Shown here piece after piece: positions 47,499 to 56,449 of a DNA stretch of 64,000 bases. The DNA is taken from positions 186,001 to 250,000 of the forward strand of contig NZ_PQCF01000032.1 in NCBI RefSeq assembly GCF_002964765.1, written 5' to 3'. The translations under genes and the position numbers were made by a program. Below the pieces are notes generated by a model. The model made no database searches, was not told the origin of the DNA, and was given only the letters and a program-made list of their open reading frames with translations. Source of the stretch: Pseudoalteromonas sp. T1lg88 (GTDB taxonomy: Bacteria; Pseudomonadota; Gammaproteobacteria; Enterobacterales; Alteromonadaceae). Each line of letters opens with the position of its first letter. The first letter of the stretch is position 1.

Positions 47499-48812
47499 AT
47501 GCTTTGGTACTACGTAGATTTAAGCTGGCGTTCGTTTAAACGCACGCCCCTGGTCAGCATCTTGATGGTGATAGCCATTGCCATAGGTATCGGCATTACC
47601 ATGACCACCTTGTCGGTGTATCACATGATGAGCGCCGACCCCATCCCAAGCAAAAGCGAGCAGCTATTTGCGCTGCAACTGCAAACCATGGACGAAGGTG
47701 AGGGTTGGTTTACCAAGGACGATATTCCTTACCAGTTGACCTTTAAAGATGCGCAAAGGTTGATGACAGACGCCAAGGGCGATGCCCAAGCGGCTATGGT
47801 GCGCACCGGCTTTGCCGTGCACCTGGGCGACGAGAGCAATGCCCCTAAATTGATGGACGCGAGGGCGACAGGACGGGATTTCTTTTCCATGTTCAACGCC
47901 GAATTTATCCATGGCGGCCCGTGGAGCCAAAGTGATGAAGACAATGCCGTTAACAAGGTGGTGTTAGAGCGTAGCCTCAGCGAAGAGCTTTTTGGTGAGA
48001 CTAACCCCGTAGGTAAGACGGTGTTTCTCGACAAGTTCTTGTTTGAAGTGGTCGGCGTGATTGAGCCGATTACCGAGCACACCAAATACTACGATTTGAA
48101 TAACGGTGCTTTTAGACGTGCCGAGCGGGTGTTTTACCCATTTTCACTGGTTAAAGAACTGGAAATAGGCACCTGGGGTAACAGCAACGGCTGGAAGCGT
48201 GAAATGGTAACCACCTTTAAGCAAAGGCTGGACTCTGAGATCGTCTGGATCCAGTACTGGGTGCAGCTCGATAGCCCAGAATCGAAAGCCAATTATGAGC
48301 AGTATTTAAAAGGCTATATTCAGGAGCAACAGAAGATAGGTCGCTTTGCCCGCAAAGAGCCGAAATACAGCTTACGTGATGTAAATCAATGGATGGAATA
48401 CAACGAGGTGGTCAGCGAGGATAACAAGATTTTGGTGTTATTAAGCTTTATGTTCCTGGCCGTGTGCTTGGCCAATATTCTTGGCCTGCTGTTGGCGAAA
48501 TTTATGCGCCGTGCACCCGAGGTGGGCGTGCGTCGCGCCCTGGGGGCAAGTAAAACTCAGGTGTTTGTACAACACCTTGTTGAAGTTGGCTTATTGGGAC
48601 TTTTCGGCGGCCTGCTGGGTATTTTACTGGCGCAGCTATGCTTGTGGGGGGTCAGAGAAAGCTACAGCTATTATTCGGCCCTGGCGAAGATGGACTTTTT
48701 GATGCTGGCCAGCGCACCTATCATTGCCATTGTCGCCTGCATCTTGGCGGGTTTGCTGCCGGCCTGGCAGGTGTGCCGTACCAACCCAGCTTATTACCTG
48801 AAAACGCAGTAG
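47499..48812 (+). CDS. ABC transporter permease, FtsX/MacB type (first)
   Basis: The 437-residue permease has one TM helix near 17-40, a large periplasmic MacB_PCD domain (about 45-300) and three TM helices at the C-terminus (about 308-430, with RRALGASKTQVFVQHLVE in the FtsX-like domain). I choose ATG at 47499, directly after the ATPase stop, because it gives MLWYYVDLSWRSF; the open frame upstream overlaps the ATPase. It is paralogous to the next gene, so the exporter is a heterodimer. Confidence 0.88.
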   Translation: MLWYYVDLSWRSFKRTPLVSILMVIAIAIGIGITMTTLSVYHMMSADPIPSKSEQLFALQLQTMDEGEGWFTKDDIPYQLTFKDAQRLMTDAKGDAQAAMVRTGFAVHLGDESNAPKLMDARATGRDFFSMFNAEFIHGGPWSQSDEDNAVNKVVLERSLSEELFGETNPVGKTVFLDKFLFEVVGVIEPITEHTKYYDLNNGAFRRAERVFYPFSLVKELEIGTWGNSNGWKREMVTTFKQRLDSEIVWIQYWVQLDSPESKANYEQYLKGYIQEQQKIGRFARKEPKYSLRDVNQWMEYNEVVSEDNKILVLLSFMFLAVCLANILGLLLAKFMRRAPEVGVRRALGASKTQVFVQHLVEVGLLGLFGGLLGILLAQLCLWGVRESYSYYSALAKMDFLMLASAPIIAIVACILAGLLPAWQVCRTNPAYYLKTQ

Positions 48813-48821
48813 GAGAGACCC

Positions 48822-50027
48822 ATGTTAGAATTAAAACCCATGATCAACGCACTGCTGCGCTCAAAAATAGGGGCGGTGCTCTTGCTGATACAAGTGGCAA
48901 TCACCCTGGCTATCGTCAGCAATGCCGCCTTTATGATCAGCGATCGCCTGACCTATCTAAACCAGGAAACCGGCTATGACGAAGAAGCAATTTTCAGCCT
49001 GAGTGTCAGCACCTTCGACCCAAGTATTAACCTGGTTCAACAATATGCACAGGATGAGCGTGACCTGCGCGCCATTGACGGTGTTATCGATGCAGCCATG
49101 ACCAACTGGATGCCGTTGTCGGGCAGTGGTTCCTCAAGTAGCATGCATTTGGTGCCCAATCCCGAAATTGGCACCGGGGTACGGGCGGCATACTTTACCA
49201 CCAATGAGCATATGCTCAATACCTTGGGCGCCAAGCTGATCGAAGGACGTAATTTCTACCCGGAAGAAGTAGTGCATGCGGATAACTACGGTAAGTTGCC
49301 CAATACCACGATAGTTACCAAGGATTTTGCCGAAGAGTTGTACCCCGATGGTTCGGCCCTTGGCAAAGTACTGTATCAGGGCGAAGATGCGGTAGAAATT
49401 ATCGGTATTATCGACACCATAAAAGGCCCTTGGCTCAATGACAGTCGTCCGGCTAACGTGGTGATCTTCCCGTTCAACCTGTCGCAGCCGCGCACCGGAT
49501 TTCTAGTACGTACCGAGCCGGGCAAGCGTGCGGAAGTGATGGCAAAAGTGGAAGAGCTCTTATTAAAAAGCGAATCGCGCCGTGTTTTTTACGGCATCGA
49601 AGGCTTGGATGAAAGTAAAGCATCTTATCTGGCCCGCGATACCCTGGTGATGCGCATGCTGGTGGTCCTGATAGTGGTATTGGTGCTGGTGACTGCCTTG
49701 GGTATTTTCGGTCTTACCTTATTCAATATCAGTAAACGCACCAAGCAAATTGGTACGCGCCGCGCGCTCGGGGCTCGCAAGTCGGCCATTGTTCGTTACT
49801 TCCTCATTGAGAACTTTTTGGTTGCCGGTTTAGGCCTGGTGATTGGCGCTGCCTTGGCGGTCTTATTAGGCCAGCAACTGATGAAAGTCTTCTCTTTACC
49901 CAGCTTATCCTTTACTTTCGTATTGGCGAGTGCGGTATTTATGCTCATAATGAGCCTAGTGGCAGCATGGGGACCCGCACTGCGCGCTGCCAAAGTGGCA
50001 CCAAGTATTGCCACGCGCTCAATATAA
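48822..50027 (+). CDS. ABC transporter permease, FtsX/MacB type (second)
   Basis: The 401-residue permease has the same plan: TM1 near 16-38, MacB_PCD domain, then three TM helices (about 280-395, with RRALGARKSAIVRYFLIENF). ATG at 48822 follows AGGAGAGA, 9 bases after the first permease. With the adaptor and ATPase it forms a MacAB-like exporter with separate ATPase and permeases. The substrate is unknown; MacAB relatives export macrolides, peptides or siderophores. Confidence 0.88.
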   Translation: MLELKPMINALLRSKIGAVLLLIQVAITLAIVSNAAFMISDRLTYLNQETGYDEEAIFSLSVSTFDPSINLVQQYAQDERDLRAIDGVIDAAMTNWMPLSGSGSSSSMHLVPNPEIGTGVRAAYFTTNEHMLNTLGAKLIEGRNFYPEEVVHADNYGKLPNTTIVTKDFAEELYPDGSALGKVLYQGEDAVEIIGIIDTIKGPWLNDSRPANVVIFPFNLSQPRTGFLVRTEPGKRAEVMAKVEELLLKSESRRVFYGIEGLDESKASYLARDTLVMRMLVVLIVVLVLVTALGIFGLTLFNISKRTKQIGTRRALGARKSAIVRYFLIENFLVAGLGLVIGAALAVLLGQQLMKVFSLPSLSFTFVLASAVFMLIMSLVAAWGPALRAAKVAPSIATRSI

Positions 50028-50038
50028 TAACAACAATT

Positions 50039-50060
50039 CAGCGCGCCCTTGGGCGCGCTC
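50039..50060 (+). terminator. Hairpin at the end of the exporter operon
   Basis: GCGCGCCC and GGGCGCGC pair perfectly around TT (the true loop is a little larger), 13 bases after the stop. There is no T run, so it may be a 3'-end stabiliser or a weak terminator. Confidence 0.5.
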
Positions 50061-50066
50061 TAGATA

Positions 50067-50332
50067 AGGGTCTGTTGACCTTTGTTGTTTGTTTCTGCAG
50101 CAGTTTGTAGTGTATTTATACAAGGCGGTACATGTGTGGTGTAGTTATTCTACATAAACATGTAACAACACAGTAGAAATGCGCTACAAGCGCTGCCCTA
50201 CGGGTTCATCTAAACGCATCCTGCTCTGTGTTGCTCGCTATGTACATAGAGTGACTATGCATCATAACGAGCGTCGTGATCAGAATGCGTTTAGATTGAA
50301 CATAAAGTAAACCGCAAAGATAAACAGACCCT
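50067..50332. repeat. MITE-like element with AGGGTCTGTT terminal repeats
   Basis: The 266-base element has 18-base terminal repeats: AGGGTCTGTTGACCTTTG at the left and its near-complement ending AACAGACCCT at the right (16 of 18 match). Inside are three hairpins, including ATCTAAACGCAT/ATGCGTTTAGAT and GTGTAG/CTACAT-type stems. It has no ORF. Its right end lies 9 bases before the start codon of the sigma-54 regulator, so it forms that gene's leader. Confidence 0.75.
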
Positions 50333-50341
50333 CAGGATAAT

Positions 50342-51667
50342 ATGAAAAAGATACTGATAGTTGACGATAACCCGGCGGTGTTAGACGCCTTGTCGCTGCT
50401 CCTCGAGCTGCATGACTACCACGCCGTGACCTGTGAAACGCCTGCCGAGGCGTTACATATTGTGCGCTATCAGCGTATCGCCCTGGTGCTTCAGGATATG
50501 AATTTCAGCGCCGATACCACCTCGGGTGAGGAAGGCAAAAAGTTATTTTACGACTTGCGCGACATTAACCCGCATCTGCCCATTGTCCTTATCACCGCCT
50601 GGACCGAGCTCAGCACCGCGGTGGAGCTGGTTAAGGCCGGTGCCGCCGATTACCTGAGCAAGCCCTGGGATGACCAAAAGCTGCTCACCACCATAGATAA
50701 CCTGGTGGCCCTGGGCGAGGCGGCCAGTGAAAATGCCACCTTTAAACGCCAGGCACAAGAGCGCACCCAGGTCCAGGAAGGTGCCGATTTGGCCGGCCAG
50801 GTCTTTGCCAGCGCCGCCATGCATAGAGTGGTGGACATGGCCTTGCAGGTGGCGCGCTCGGATGTGCCCGTGCTTATCACAGGTGCCAACGGCAGTGGTA
50901 AAGAAGGCATCGCCGAGATTGTCCACCGTAATTCCCCCCTTAAAGCCAAGCCCTTTATCAAGGTTAATGCCGGAGCCTTGCCCGCGGATTTGATTGAGGC
51001 CGAGCTCTTTGGAGCCGAAGCGGGGGCCTTCACCGGTGCCAAGCAAACCCGCATCGGTCGTTTCGAAGCCGCCGATGGTGGCACCTTGTTTTTGGATGAA
51101 ATTGGCAACCTGCCGCTCGATGGTCAGGTGAAGCTGTTGCGGGTGCTGCAAACCGGCGAATTTGAACGTGTGGGCTCAACCCAAACCCGCAAGGTGAATG
51201 TGCGGGTGATCTCCGCCACTAACGCCGATTTGCTCGGTGATATCCAGCAGGGGCGCTTTCGCGAGGACCTGTATTATCGTCTTAATGTTATCGAACTCAG
51301 CATCCCTCCTTTGGCGCAGCGCAAGGACGATATTGCCGCCCTCATTGGGCATTTTTTACCGGGACGGGAATTAAGCCCCCACGCCGAAGCCATGTTGCGC
51401 CAGCACTGCTGGCCCGGCAACGTGCGTGAGCTGGAAAATGCCTGTAAGCGCATTGGCGTGCTCAAACCCGAAGGCGAGTTGCAGGTAGAAGACTTTGCCC
51501 TGCACAGTGTTGGTGATAATCACCAGGCCAAGCATGAGCCGGAAAAGCACGAAATTGAAGCGGCCATGCGCGCTCACCAGGGGGTCGTCGCTAAGGTCGC
51601 TCGGGAGTTTGGTTTATCGCGTCAGGCCTTGTATCGACGCATGCAAAAGTTTGGTATCGATTACTGA
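50342..51667 (+). CDS. Sigma-54-dependent response regulator (NtrC family)
   Basis: The 441-residue regulator has a receiver domain with Asp52 (VLQDMNF) and Lys107 (YLSKPWD), an AAA+ domain with Walker A GANGSGKE at 181-188 (slightly unlike the usual GESGTGKE), the sigma-54 loop GAFTGA at 228-233, and a Fis-type helix-turn-helix at the end (VAREFGLSRQALYRRMQ). It activates sigma-54 promoters from enhancer sites, probably the palindromes at 45188-45230. It overlaps its kinase gene by one base (TGATG). A MITE ends just before it, and the ribosome site AGGA is 4 bases from the ATG. Confidence 0.92.
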   Translation: MKKILIVDDNPAVLDALSLLLELHDYHAVTCETPAEALHIVRYQRIALVLQDMNFSADTTSGEEGKKLFYDLRDINPHLPIVLITAWTELSTAVELVKAGAADYLSKPWDDQKLLTTIDNLVALGEAASENATFKRQAQERTQVQEGADLAGQVFASAAMHRVVDMALQVARSDVPVLITGANGSGKEGIAEIVHRNSPLKAKPFIKVNAGALPADLIEAELFGAEAGAFTGAKQTRIGRFEAADGGTLFLDEIGNLPLDGQVKLLRVLQTGEFERVGSTQTRKVNVRVISATNADLLGDIQQGRFREDLYYRLNVIELSIPPLAQRKDDIAALIGHFLPGRELSPHAEAMLRQHCWPGNVRELENACKRIGVLKPEGELQVEDFALHSVGDNHQAKHEPEKHEIEAAMRAHQGVVAKVAREFGLSRQALYRRMQKFGIDY

Positions 51668-52983
51668 TGATTATATTTCCCAAAGGGGCGGGTCGACTTA
51701 TCTGGCAGCTCAGTCTGTGGATGAGCCTGTTTATCTGCCTGCTTGTCACCATCGGCGTCTTATTTGACGTATTTAACCTTATGCAGGGGCTGGTTCTGGC
51801 CCTGGCTTTGGGTGTAGTTCAGGCGCTCTTTGTAACCCTGGTGGTATCGCCCGTTGCCAAAGGCTTGCAGGCGGTTGAGTCGGGGCTGTTAAATTTTAAA
51901 GACGGGGATTTCTCCACCACCTTGGCCTATCAGGGCAATAATGAGCTGGGGGATTTATGCGCCCTGTACAATGAAACCGCCAACAAGCTGCATCAAGAGC
52001 GTCAGTGGATCTATCAACGAGAGCTGATGCTCGACAAGGTCTTGCATAACTCGCCGCAAGCTTTGCTGTTGGTGAATTCGAAAGGACAAATTGTCTATAC
52101 CAACCACAGTGCCCGCGGTTTGCTGTTTGCCGGCACTAAGGTGGAAGGGGAAACGCTCTCGAATCTTTTTGGTGGCATGCCTAAGGCCATTGCCGAAGCC
52201 TTGCAACGCGGCGGTGAGGGCCTGTTTAGCGTAGAGCAGGAGCAGCAACAAAGGCAAACCTGGCATCTGGCCACCGGTGAATTTTTATTAAATAACCAGC
52301 CCCATAATCTCTTTATTCTTAAACCCATGACTCGGGAAATATCCCGTCAGGAGGTGCAGGTATGGAAGAAGGTGATACGTATTATCAGCCATGAGCTGAA
52401 TAACTCCTTGGCGCCAATTTCTTCCATGTTGCATTCCGGGCGTTTAATCGCCCAGCGCAGTGATGATGAGCGTCTTGAGCGGGTGTTTAACACCATAGAC
52501 GAGCGCATCGCCCGTTTGAGCGAGTTTGTGCAAGGCTATGGCAAGTTTGCAAAATTGCCGCAGCCGCAACTGAGTAAATTTAGATGGGTCGAGTTAATTC
52601 AAGGATTATCACAGCAATGGCAGTTTAAGGTGAAGGGAGAATTGGCGGAGTTCGGTTATGGCGACGAGACGCAAATTCAGCAATTACTGATCAACTTGCT
52701 AAAAAATGCCCATGAAGCAGGTGGTGCCGCCGAGGATGTGTGGCTGAGCGTGGAAAATCACGGACAGCAGTTAATTTGTGTCGGCGATAAGGGCAAGGGC
52801 ATGACCGAGACAGTGATGGCCAGCGCCCTGGTGCCATTTTATTCCACCAAAAGCAGCGGCAGTGGTCTAGGTCTGGCCTTGTGCCGTGAAATTTGTGAAG
52901 CCCATCATGGCGATATCAGTTTGCATAATCAGCCCCAAGGCGGGCTGGTGGTGCGGGTAAATCTGCCCATGGTAAAGGTGTAG
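51667..52983 (+). CDS. NtrB-type sensor histidine kinase
   Basis: The 438-residue kinase has two TM helices (about 12-32 and 42-63), a HAMP-like region, a PAS-like domain (about 120-215, SPQALLLVNSKGQIVYTNHSA), the box IRIISHELNNSL with His242 and Asn as in NtrB-type kinases, then N-box INLLKNAHEAGG, and the G boxes GDKGKGM and GSGLGLAL. It is co-translated with the regulator. It has almost no periplasmic loop, so it probably senses the membrane or the cytoplasm rather than an outside ligand. Confidence 0.9.
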   Translation: MIIFPKGAGRLIWQLSLWMSLFICLLVTIGVLFDVFNLMQGLVLALALGVVQALFVTLVVSPVAKGLQAVESGLLNFKDGDFSTTLAYQGNNELGDLCALYNETANKLHQERQWIYQRELMLDKVLHNSPQALLLVNSKGQIVYTNHSARGLLFAGTKVEGETLSNLFGGMPKAIAEALQRGGEGLFSVEQEQQQRQTWHLATGEFLLNNQPHNLFILKPMTREISRQEVQVWKKVIRIISHELNNSLAPISSMLHSGRLIAQRSDDERLERVFNTIDERIARLSEFVQGYGKFAKLPQPQLSKFRWVELIQGLSQQWQFKVKGELAEFGYGDETQIQQLLINLLKNAHEAGGAAEDVWLSVENHGQQLICVGDKGKGMTETVMASALVPFYSTKSSGSGLGLALCREICEAHHGDISLHNQPQGGLVVRVNLPMVKV

Positions 52984-53086
52984 GCTTTGCCATGGCCTGG
53001 GCCAAATCAGCGTGGCGGGTAATTAAACTTGCTCGCCCACGGCGCTTGGGGCAAGCTAATGGCATGACACCCTATTGTCCACAGCT

Positions 53087-53809
53087 ATGAGCAACACACT
53101 TTATATCACCGGGGCCGGCGTCAGTGCCGCTAGCGGTATTCCCACCTTTCGCGGTGAAGACGGTTACTGGCGCATCGGCAGTAAGAACTATACGCCCATG
53201 GAAATGGCGACGCGGCGCATGTACCAAACGCGCCCGGATGAGTTTCTCGCCTGGTATTACCATCGATTTGCCAGTTATCGTGACCATGGTCCGAACGAGG
53301 TGCATTACTGGTTGGCGGATAAAAATCTGATCACTCAAAACATCGATGGCCTCGATGGCAAGGCCGGTAACCAGGACTACATCGCCATTCATGGTCGCCT
53401 GGATTTGATGACCGAATTTCATGAACAGGGTGAGCCAGTCGAAAAGCATATTACCCCTTGGGAGCAGGTGGATGAGTCGCGCCTTAGCCAGTCGTTGTTA
53501 GAGATATTTGCCATTCCCGAGCAGGGGCCCATGCTTTATCGCTCATTTAAGCCCTTTGTGTTGCTGTTTGATGAGTTTTATACCGACCTGTATGGCATAG
53601 ATGAGGCGCAGCGGCGCATGCTGGCGGCGGATCGTATAGTATTTATGGGCACCTCTTTTAGTGTCAATATTACCCAGATGGCACTGGAGGTGGCGCGCAG
53701 TTTAACAATTCCCATTGAGGTGGTTGACCCAGAACCCGCGCATATTATCCATCCTAACGTCACTTATCATAAAATGACGGCGCTGGAATATATTCAAAAG
53801 CAGGGCTAG
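53087..53809 (+). CDS. Sir2-family NAD-dependent deacylase, cysteine-free
   Basis: The 240-residue protein has the sirtuin motifs GAGVSAASGIPTFRG, TQNIDGL and HGRL, with GTSFSV and the family RPxVVxFGE-like segment as KPFVLLFDE. It contains no Cys at all, so the usual zinc ribbon (two CxxC pairs) is absent and the small domain must be held otherwise. NAD-binding and catalytic His are present, so activity (deacylation or NAD use) is possible. ATG at 53087 is preferred over the TTG 12 bases upstream; neither has a good ribosome site. It lies 104 bases after the kinase, and is probably a separate unit. Confidence 0.85.
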   Translation: MSNTLYITGAGVSAASGIPTFRGEDGYWRIGSKNYTPMEMATRRMYQTRPDEFLAWYYHRFASYRDHGPNEVHYWLADKNLITQNIDGLDGKAGNQDYIAIHGRLDLMTEFHEQGEPVEKHITPWEQVDESRLSQSLLEIFAIPEQGPMLYRSFKPFVLLFDEFYTDLYGIDEAQRRMLAADRIVFMGTSFSVNITQMALEVARSLTIPIEVVDPEPAHIIHPNVTYHKMTALEYIQKQG

Positions 53810-53835
53810 GGCGAGCCCAAGTTTTGCGCAAATAA

Positions 53836-53857
53836 AAACCCGACTTTCGTCGGGTTT
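53836..53857. terminator. Bidirectional terminator between the sirtuin and the coiled-coil lipoprotein
   Basis: AAACCCGAC pairs with GTCGGGTTT around TTTC, between convergent genes, with A bases before it. Confidence 0.85.
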
Positions 53858-53885
53858 GGTAACATCACAATTGAGTCGTTAACGC

Positions 53886-54311
53886 TTATTGATTCGCTTC
53901 AAGCTCTTCACGTGTTTCGCGGATTTTCTCAATCAGCGCATCAATCTGGTTTTTGGTTTCATCCGATAGCTCGCCGGCACCTTCTTTTGACTCATCCCAG
54001 GCTTTTTGTGCTAACTCTTTTGAGTCGGCCATTAGCTGGCTGAACTGAGTTTTGCCTTCATCGCTGGCAGCTGAAGCAAGAGCCTTGGTTTCAGCCATCA
54101 ATTCATCAACTTTTTCAGAGAAGGACTCTTCTTGCAAGTTGTTGGCGGCTTCTTTTACTTCATCAACGGCGCTGTCCCAGGCGGCTACCACTTCCTCTTT
54201 GGCCTCTGCGGCACTTTCTTTAGCTTTTTCGCTGCTGGTTTTAGCATCTTCACAGGCACTCAGTACTAAGGCGCTGGCGATTAAGGTGATTACGGCAACT
54301 AGCTGTTTCAT
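53886..54311 (-). CDS. Coiled-coil, alanine/glutamate-rich lipoprotein
   Basis: The 141-residue product has a lipoprotein signal peptide with lipobox LSAC (Cys20) and a mature part that is nearly all amphipathic helix rich in Ala, Glu and Lys (repeats such as EKAKESAAEAKEEV), reminiscent of late-embryogenesis or apolipoprotein-like helices. No enzyme motif is seen. ATG at 54311 follows a GGGAAATG-type stretch. It may be a stress or envelope-spacing protein; the family is not named. Confidence 0.75.
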   Translation of the reverse strand: MKQLVAVITLIASALVLSACEDAKTSSEKAKESAAEAKEEVVAAWDSAVDEVKEAANNLQEESFSEKVDELMAETKALASAASDEGKTQFSQLMADSKELAQKAWDESKEGAGELSDETKNQIDALIEKIRETREELEANQ

Positions 54312-54554
54312 TTACATTTCCCTTTATGTTTAAGTAATGGGTTCATTATAGAACAAGAACTTAAATAGAGAATGAATGTTTTTTACAGCTCGCACCGAAG
54401 CAGGGCACGGACTTAGTGATTTCGCCCCGTTTTAGTACATCCATAGTCCAAATAAACAGGGTTTTAATACGTAATTATATGATATGCCGGCTTAATTTAA
54501 TGTGGCATCAAACCTGCGTGCAGAAATTGTAAGCAATTGCAGCGAGGATTGAGT

Positions 54555-55496
54555 ATGGCGATGAGTTACTTAAGCGCGATCGAGCGATATCGAGAACATT
54601 ACGCCGATGTGGTGCCCTTATTGGAATCACTAATACATTCGCTGGTTGCCCAGAGCGATTGGCCGGGTAATGTGAATAAAGCGGTGGCACAGGTATGCCG
54701 GTGTTATGGTTTTGCCGAGTTGGTGTATGTGCTAAATGCCCAAGGCATGCAGCTCAGTGCTAATATTCAAGCCGATGGCCATATTGCCCCGGGCAGGGGC
54801 GTCAATCGTGCCAGCAGGCCTTACTTTATTGCCATTGCGGACAATCAATCCGCCGTAGTGATGACCGAGCCCTATATCTCTTTGGCATCGGGCAATTTGT
54901 GTGTCTCTGTATTAACAAGTTGCACCCTGGCAGAGCATAAGCAAGGTTACGCAGTTGTCGATGTTAACCTGGTTAAGCTTATTGAATATATCATGGGGGA
55001 TCGCTATCGCGGCCGCTTCAGTGGCGCATTTAAAGTCGGATACAGTGTGATTGTGGTGAGCCTATTTACCCTGGTTTTAGTCTTGGTTTATAACGTTGGC
55101 CTAGACATAGTAGATTTACTGGCCAACATTAATAATGTGAGCGATCCGCTAAGGCCGTTCGGAATTATTATCTTTATCACCTTAGCCCTGTCGATATTTG
55201 ACCTTGGCAAAACCATTTTAGAAGAAGAAATCTTAATGCATAAGGATATCTTCCGACATAGTTCAACCCGACGCACCATTACCCGGTTTATCTCGACAAT
55301 ATTGATAGCCGTGTCCATCGAGGCATTGCTTACCATGTTTAAAGCCTCGTTAGGGCAAGGCGAATTTACCATTCCCGCGTTATTGATGATGCTCAGTGTT
55401 ATCGGCTTATTAATCGGCTTGGGGATTTATGTTTACCTCGGTGCCAAGGCCGAATTAATGCTGGTGGAGGCGCAGCAGCGGCGCACAAAAGTGTAG
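54555..55496 (+). CDS. PDC-like sensor-domain membrane protein without output domain
   Basis: The 313-residue protein starts with a soluble region (about 1-165) that looks like a PDC/Cache-type domain (VNRASRPYFIAIADNQSAVVMTEPY..., with the typical RPYF and VDVNL segments), and continues with four TM helices (about 168-190, 205-224, 248-268, 275-298). There is no N-terminal signal peptide or first TM helix, so the sensor domain would stay in the cytoplasm. No kinase, cyclase or methyl-accepting domain follows. ATG at 54555 is chosen for the AGCGAGGA ribosome site. Function is unknown. Confidence 0.65.
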   Translation: MAMSYLSAIERYREHYADVVPLLESLIHSLVAQSDWPGNVNKAVAQVCRCYGFAELVYVLNAQGMQLSANIQADGHIAPGRGVNRASRPYFIAIADNQSAVVMTEPYISLASGNLCVSVLTSCTLAEHKQGYAVVDVNLVKLIEYIMGDRYRGRFSGAFKVGYSVIVVSLFTLVLVLVYNVGLDIVDLLANINNVSDPLRPFGIIIFITLALSIFDLGKTILEEEILMHKDIFRHSSTRRTITRFISTILIAVSIEALLTMFKASLGQGEFTIPALLMMLSVIGLLIGLGIYVYLGAKAELMLVEAQQRRTKV

Positions 55497-55609
55497 ATTG
55501 CGCAACCAAAGGCAAGTGGGGTAATGCCCTAGTTAGGGTCCAAGTAGTTATGGGGGAAATAGCCAAGCCCGGTATTTCCCCTGTTTTTTAAGCCCAAATT
55601 TGGCTTACT

Positions 55610-56023
55610 TTATGAAACGAAGTCGCCAGCGCGCTCGGGCTGATACAGCACCTCGGTAATTTTCACTTTAAGGGTGCCGCCACTGGGCTTAGGCCACTCA
55701 ATTTCATCGCCCACGGCCAAACCAATTAAGGCACTGCCTGCCGGCGCAAGAATAGATATTTTTTTACCGCTGGTGTCCATATCTTTTGGATACACTAAGG
55801 TCAGTTCGAGTTCTTTATCCGTCGACGCCACGTAAAATTTAACCGTTGAATTCATGGTAACCACATTGGGTGGCATCTGCTCAGGCGGCAGCGCATTGGC
55901 TCGATTTAGTTCTTCCTCCAACAACTCAAGGCCAGAGGCGCTGTTGTGAGGCAAAGACTCAATCAAGTCATAAAGGCGATCTAAATCCAAGGTAGAAATA
56001 GTAATGTCAGGTTTCTTGTTCAT
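55610..56023 (-). CDS. rnk: Nucleoside diphosphate kinase regulator Rnk (GreA/GreB-like)
   Basis: The 137-residue protein has the Rnk layout: a short N-terminal coiled coil (about 10-50) and a GreA-like C-terminal domain (LTLVYPKDMD..., ISILAPAGSALIGLAVGDEIEW). Rnk binds RNA polymerase near the secondary channel in Escherichia coli. ATG at 56023 has GAGAAA in front. It is a single gene on the minus strand. Confidence 0.88.
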   Translation of the reverse strand: MNKKPDITISTLDLDRLYDLIESLPHNSASGLELLEEELNRANALPPEQMPPNVVTMNSTVKFYVASTDKELELTLVYPKDMDTSGKKISILAPAGSALIGLAVGDEIEWPKPSGGTLKVKITEVLYQPERAGDFVS

Positions 56024-56449
56024 TTTTCTCAGCTAGCAAATAAATGCCCGTAGGCATACAGGGTATTTAGCCGAGTATATCTACAAAATAAATAAAGCCA
56101 ATGGTTATTTTTGCTGTTTTATTTAATGGGGTTTATTGGCTTTTTTGCAATATAAATATTGATTTCAAGGTGGGGAAATAAAATTGATATCGCTCCCTTT
56201 TCATGGAAACCAGTCAAGAACGTAAGGCGGCAATGGAGAACGTCATATAGATGCCTTGGGCACTCGTGGCCGGCGCAATTCGCGCTCCCTGCAAGGGATT
56301 AGGCTGATAGACCTAATGTGCTTAAGGCTTCTCATGACGCCCTGTGTAATCATCTGCTCCAACTACAAATTTAACGATACGCTTTTTGTTTTCCAATGAT
56401 AGAATCGCGCTCACTGCGTCTATTTTTGGTTTATTAAATTTAGCTAATC
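56024..56449. other. Intergenic stretch between rnk and the channel gene
   Basis: Divergent promoter region of 426 bases. The central part (56210-56340) has several small inverted repeats (AAGGC/GCCTT and ATTAGG/CCTAAT) and could hold a structured RNA, but no known family was recognised. No coding frame with a good ribosome site was found. Confidence 0.35.

Noticed and set aside
50543..51151. Long open frame antisense to the sigma-54 regulator
   Set aside because: It lies wholly inside a well-supported gene, has no ribosome site or family likeness, and is expected from the codon bias of the other strand.
53087..53809. Defence-system Sir2
   Set aside because: No partner gene of a known defence system (Argonaute, HerA, Thoeris-type) is next to it, so defence is not claimed.
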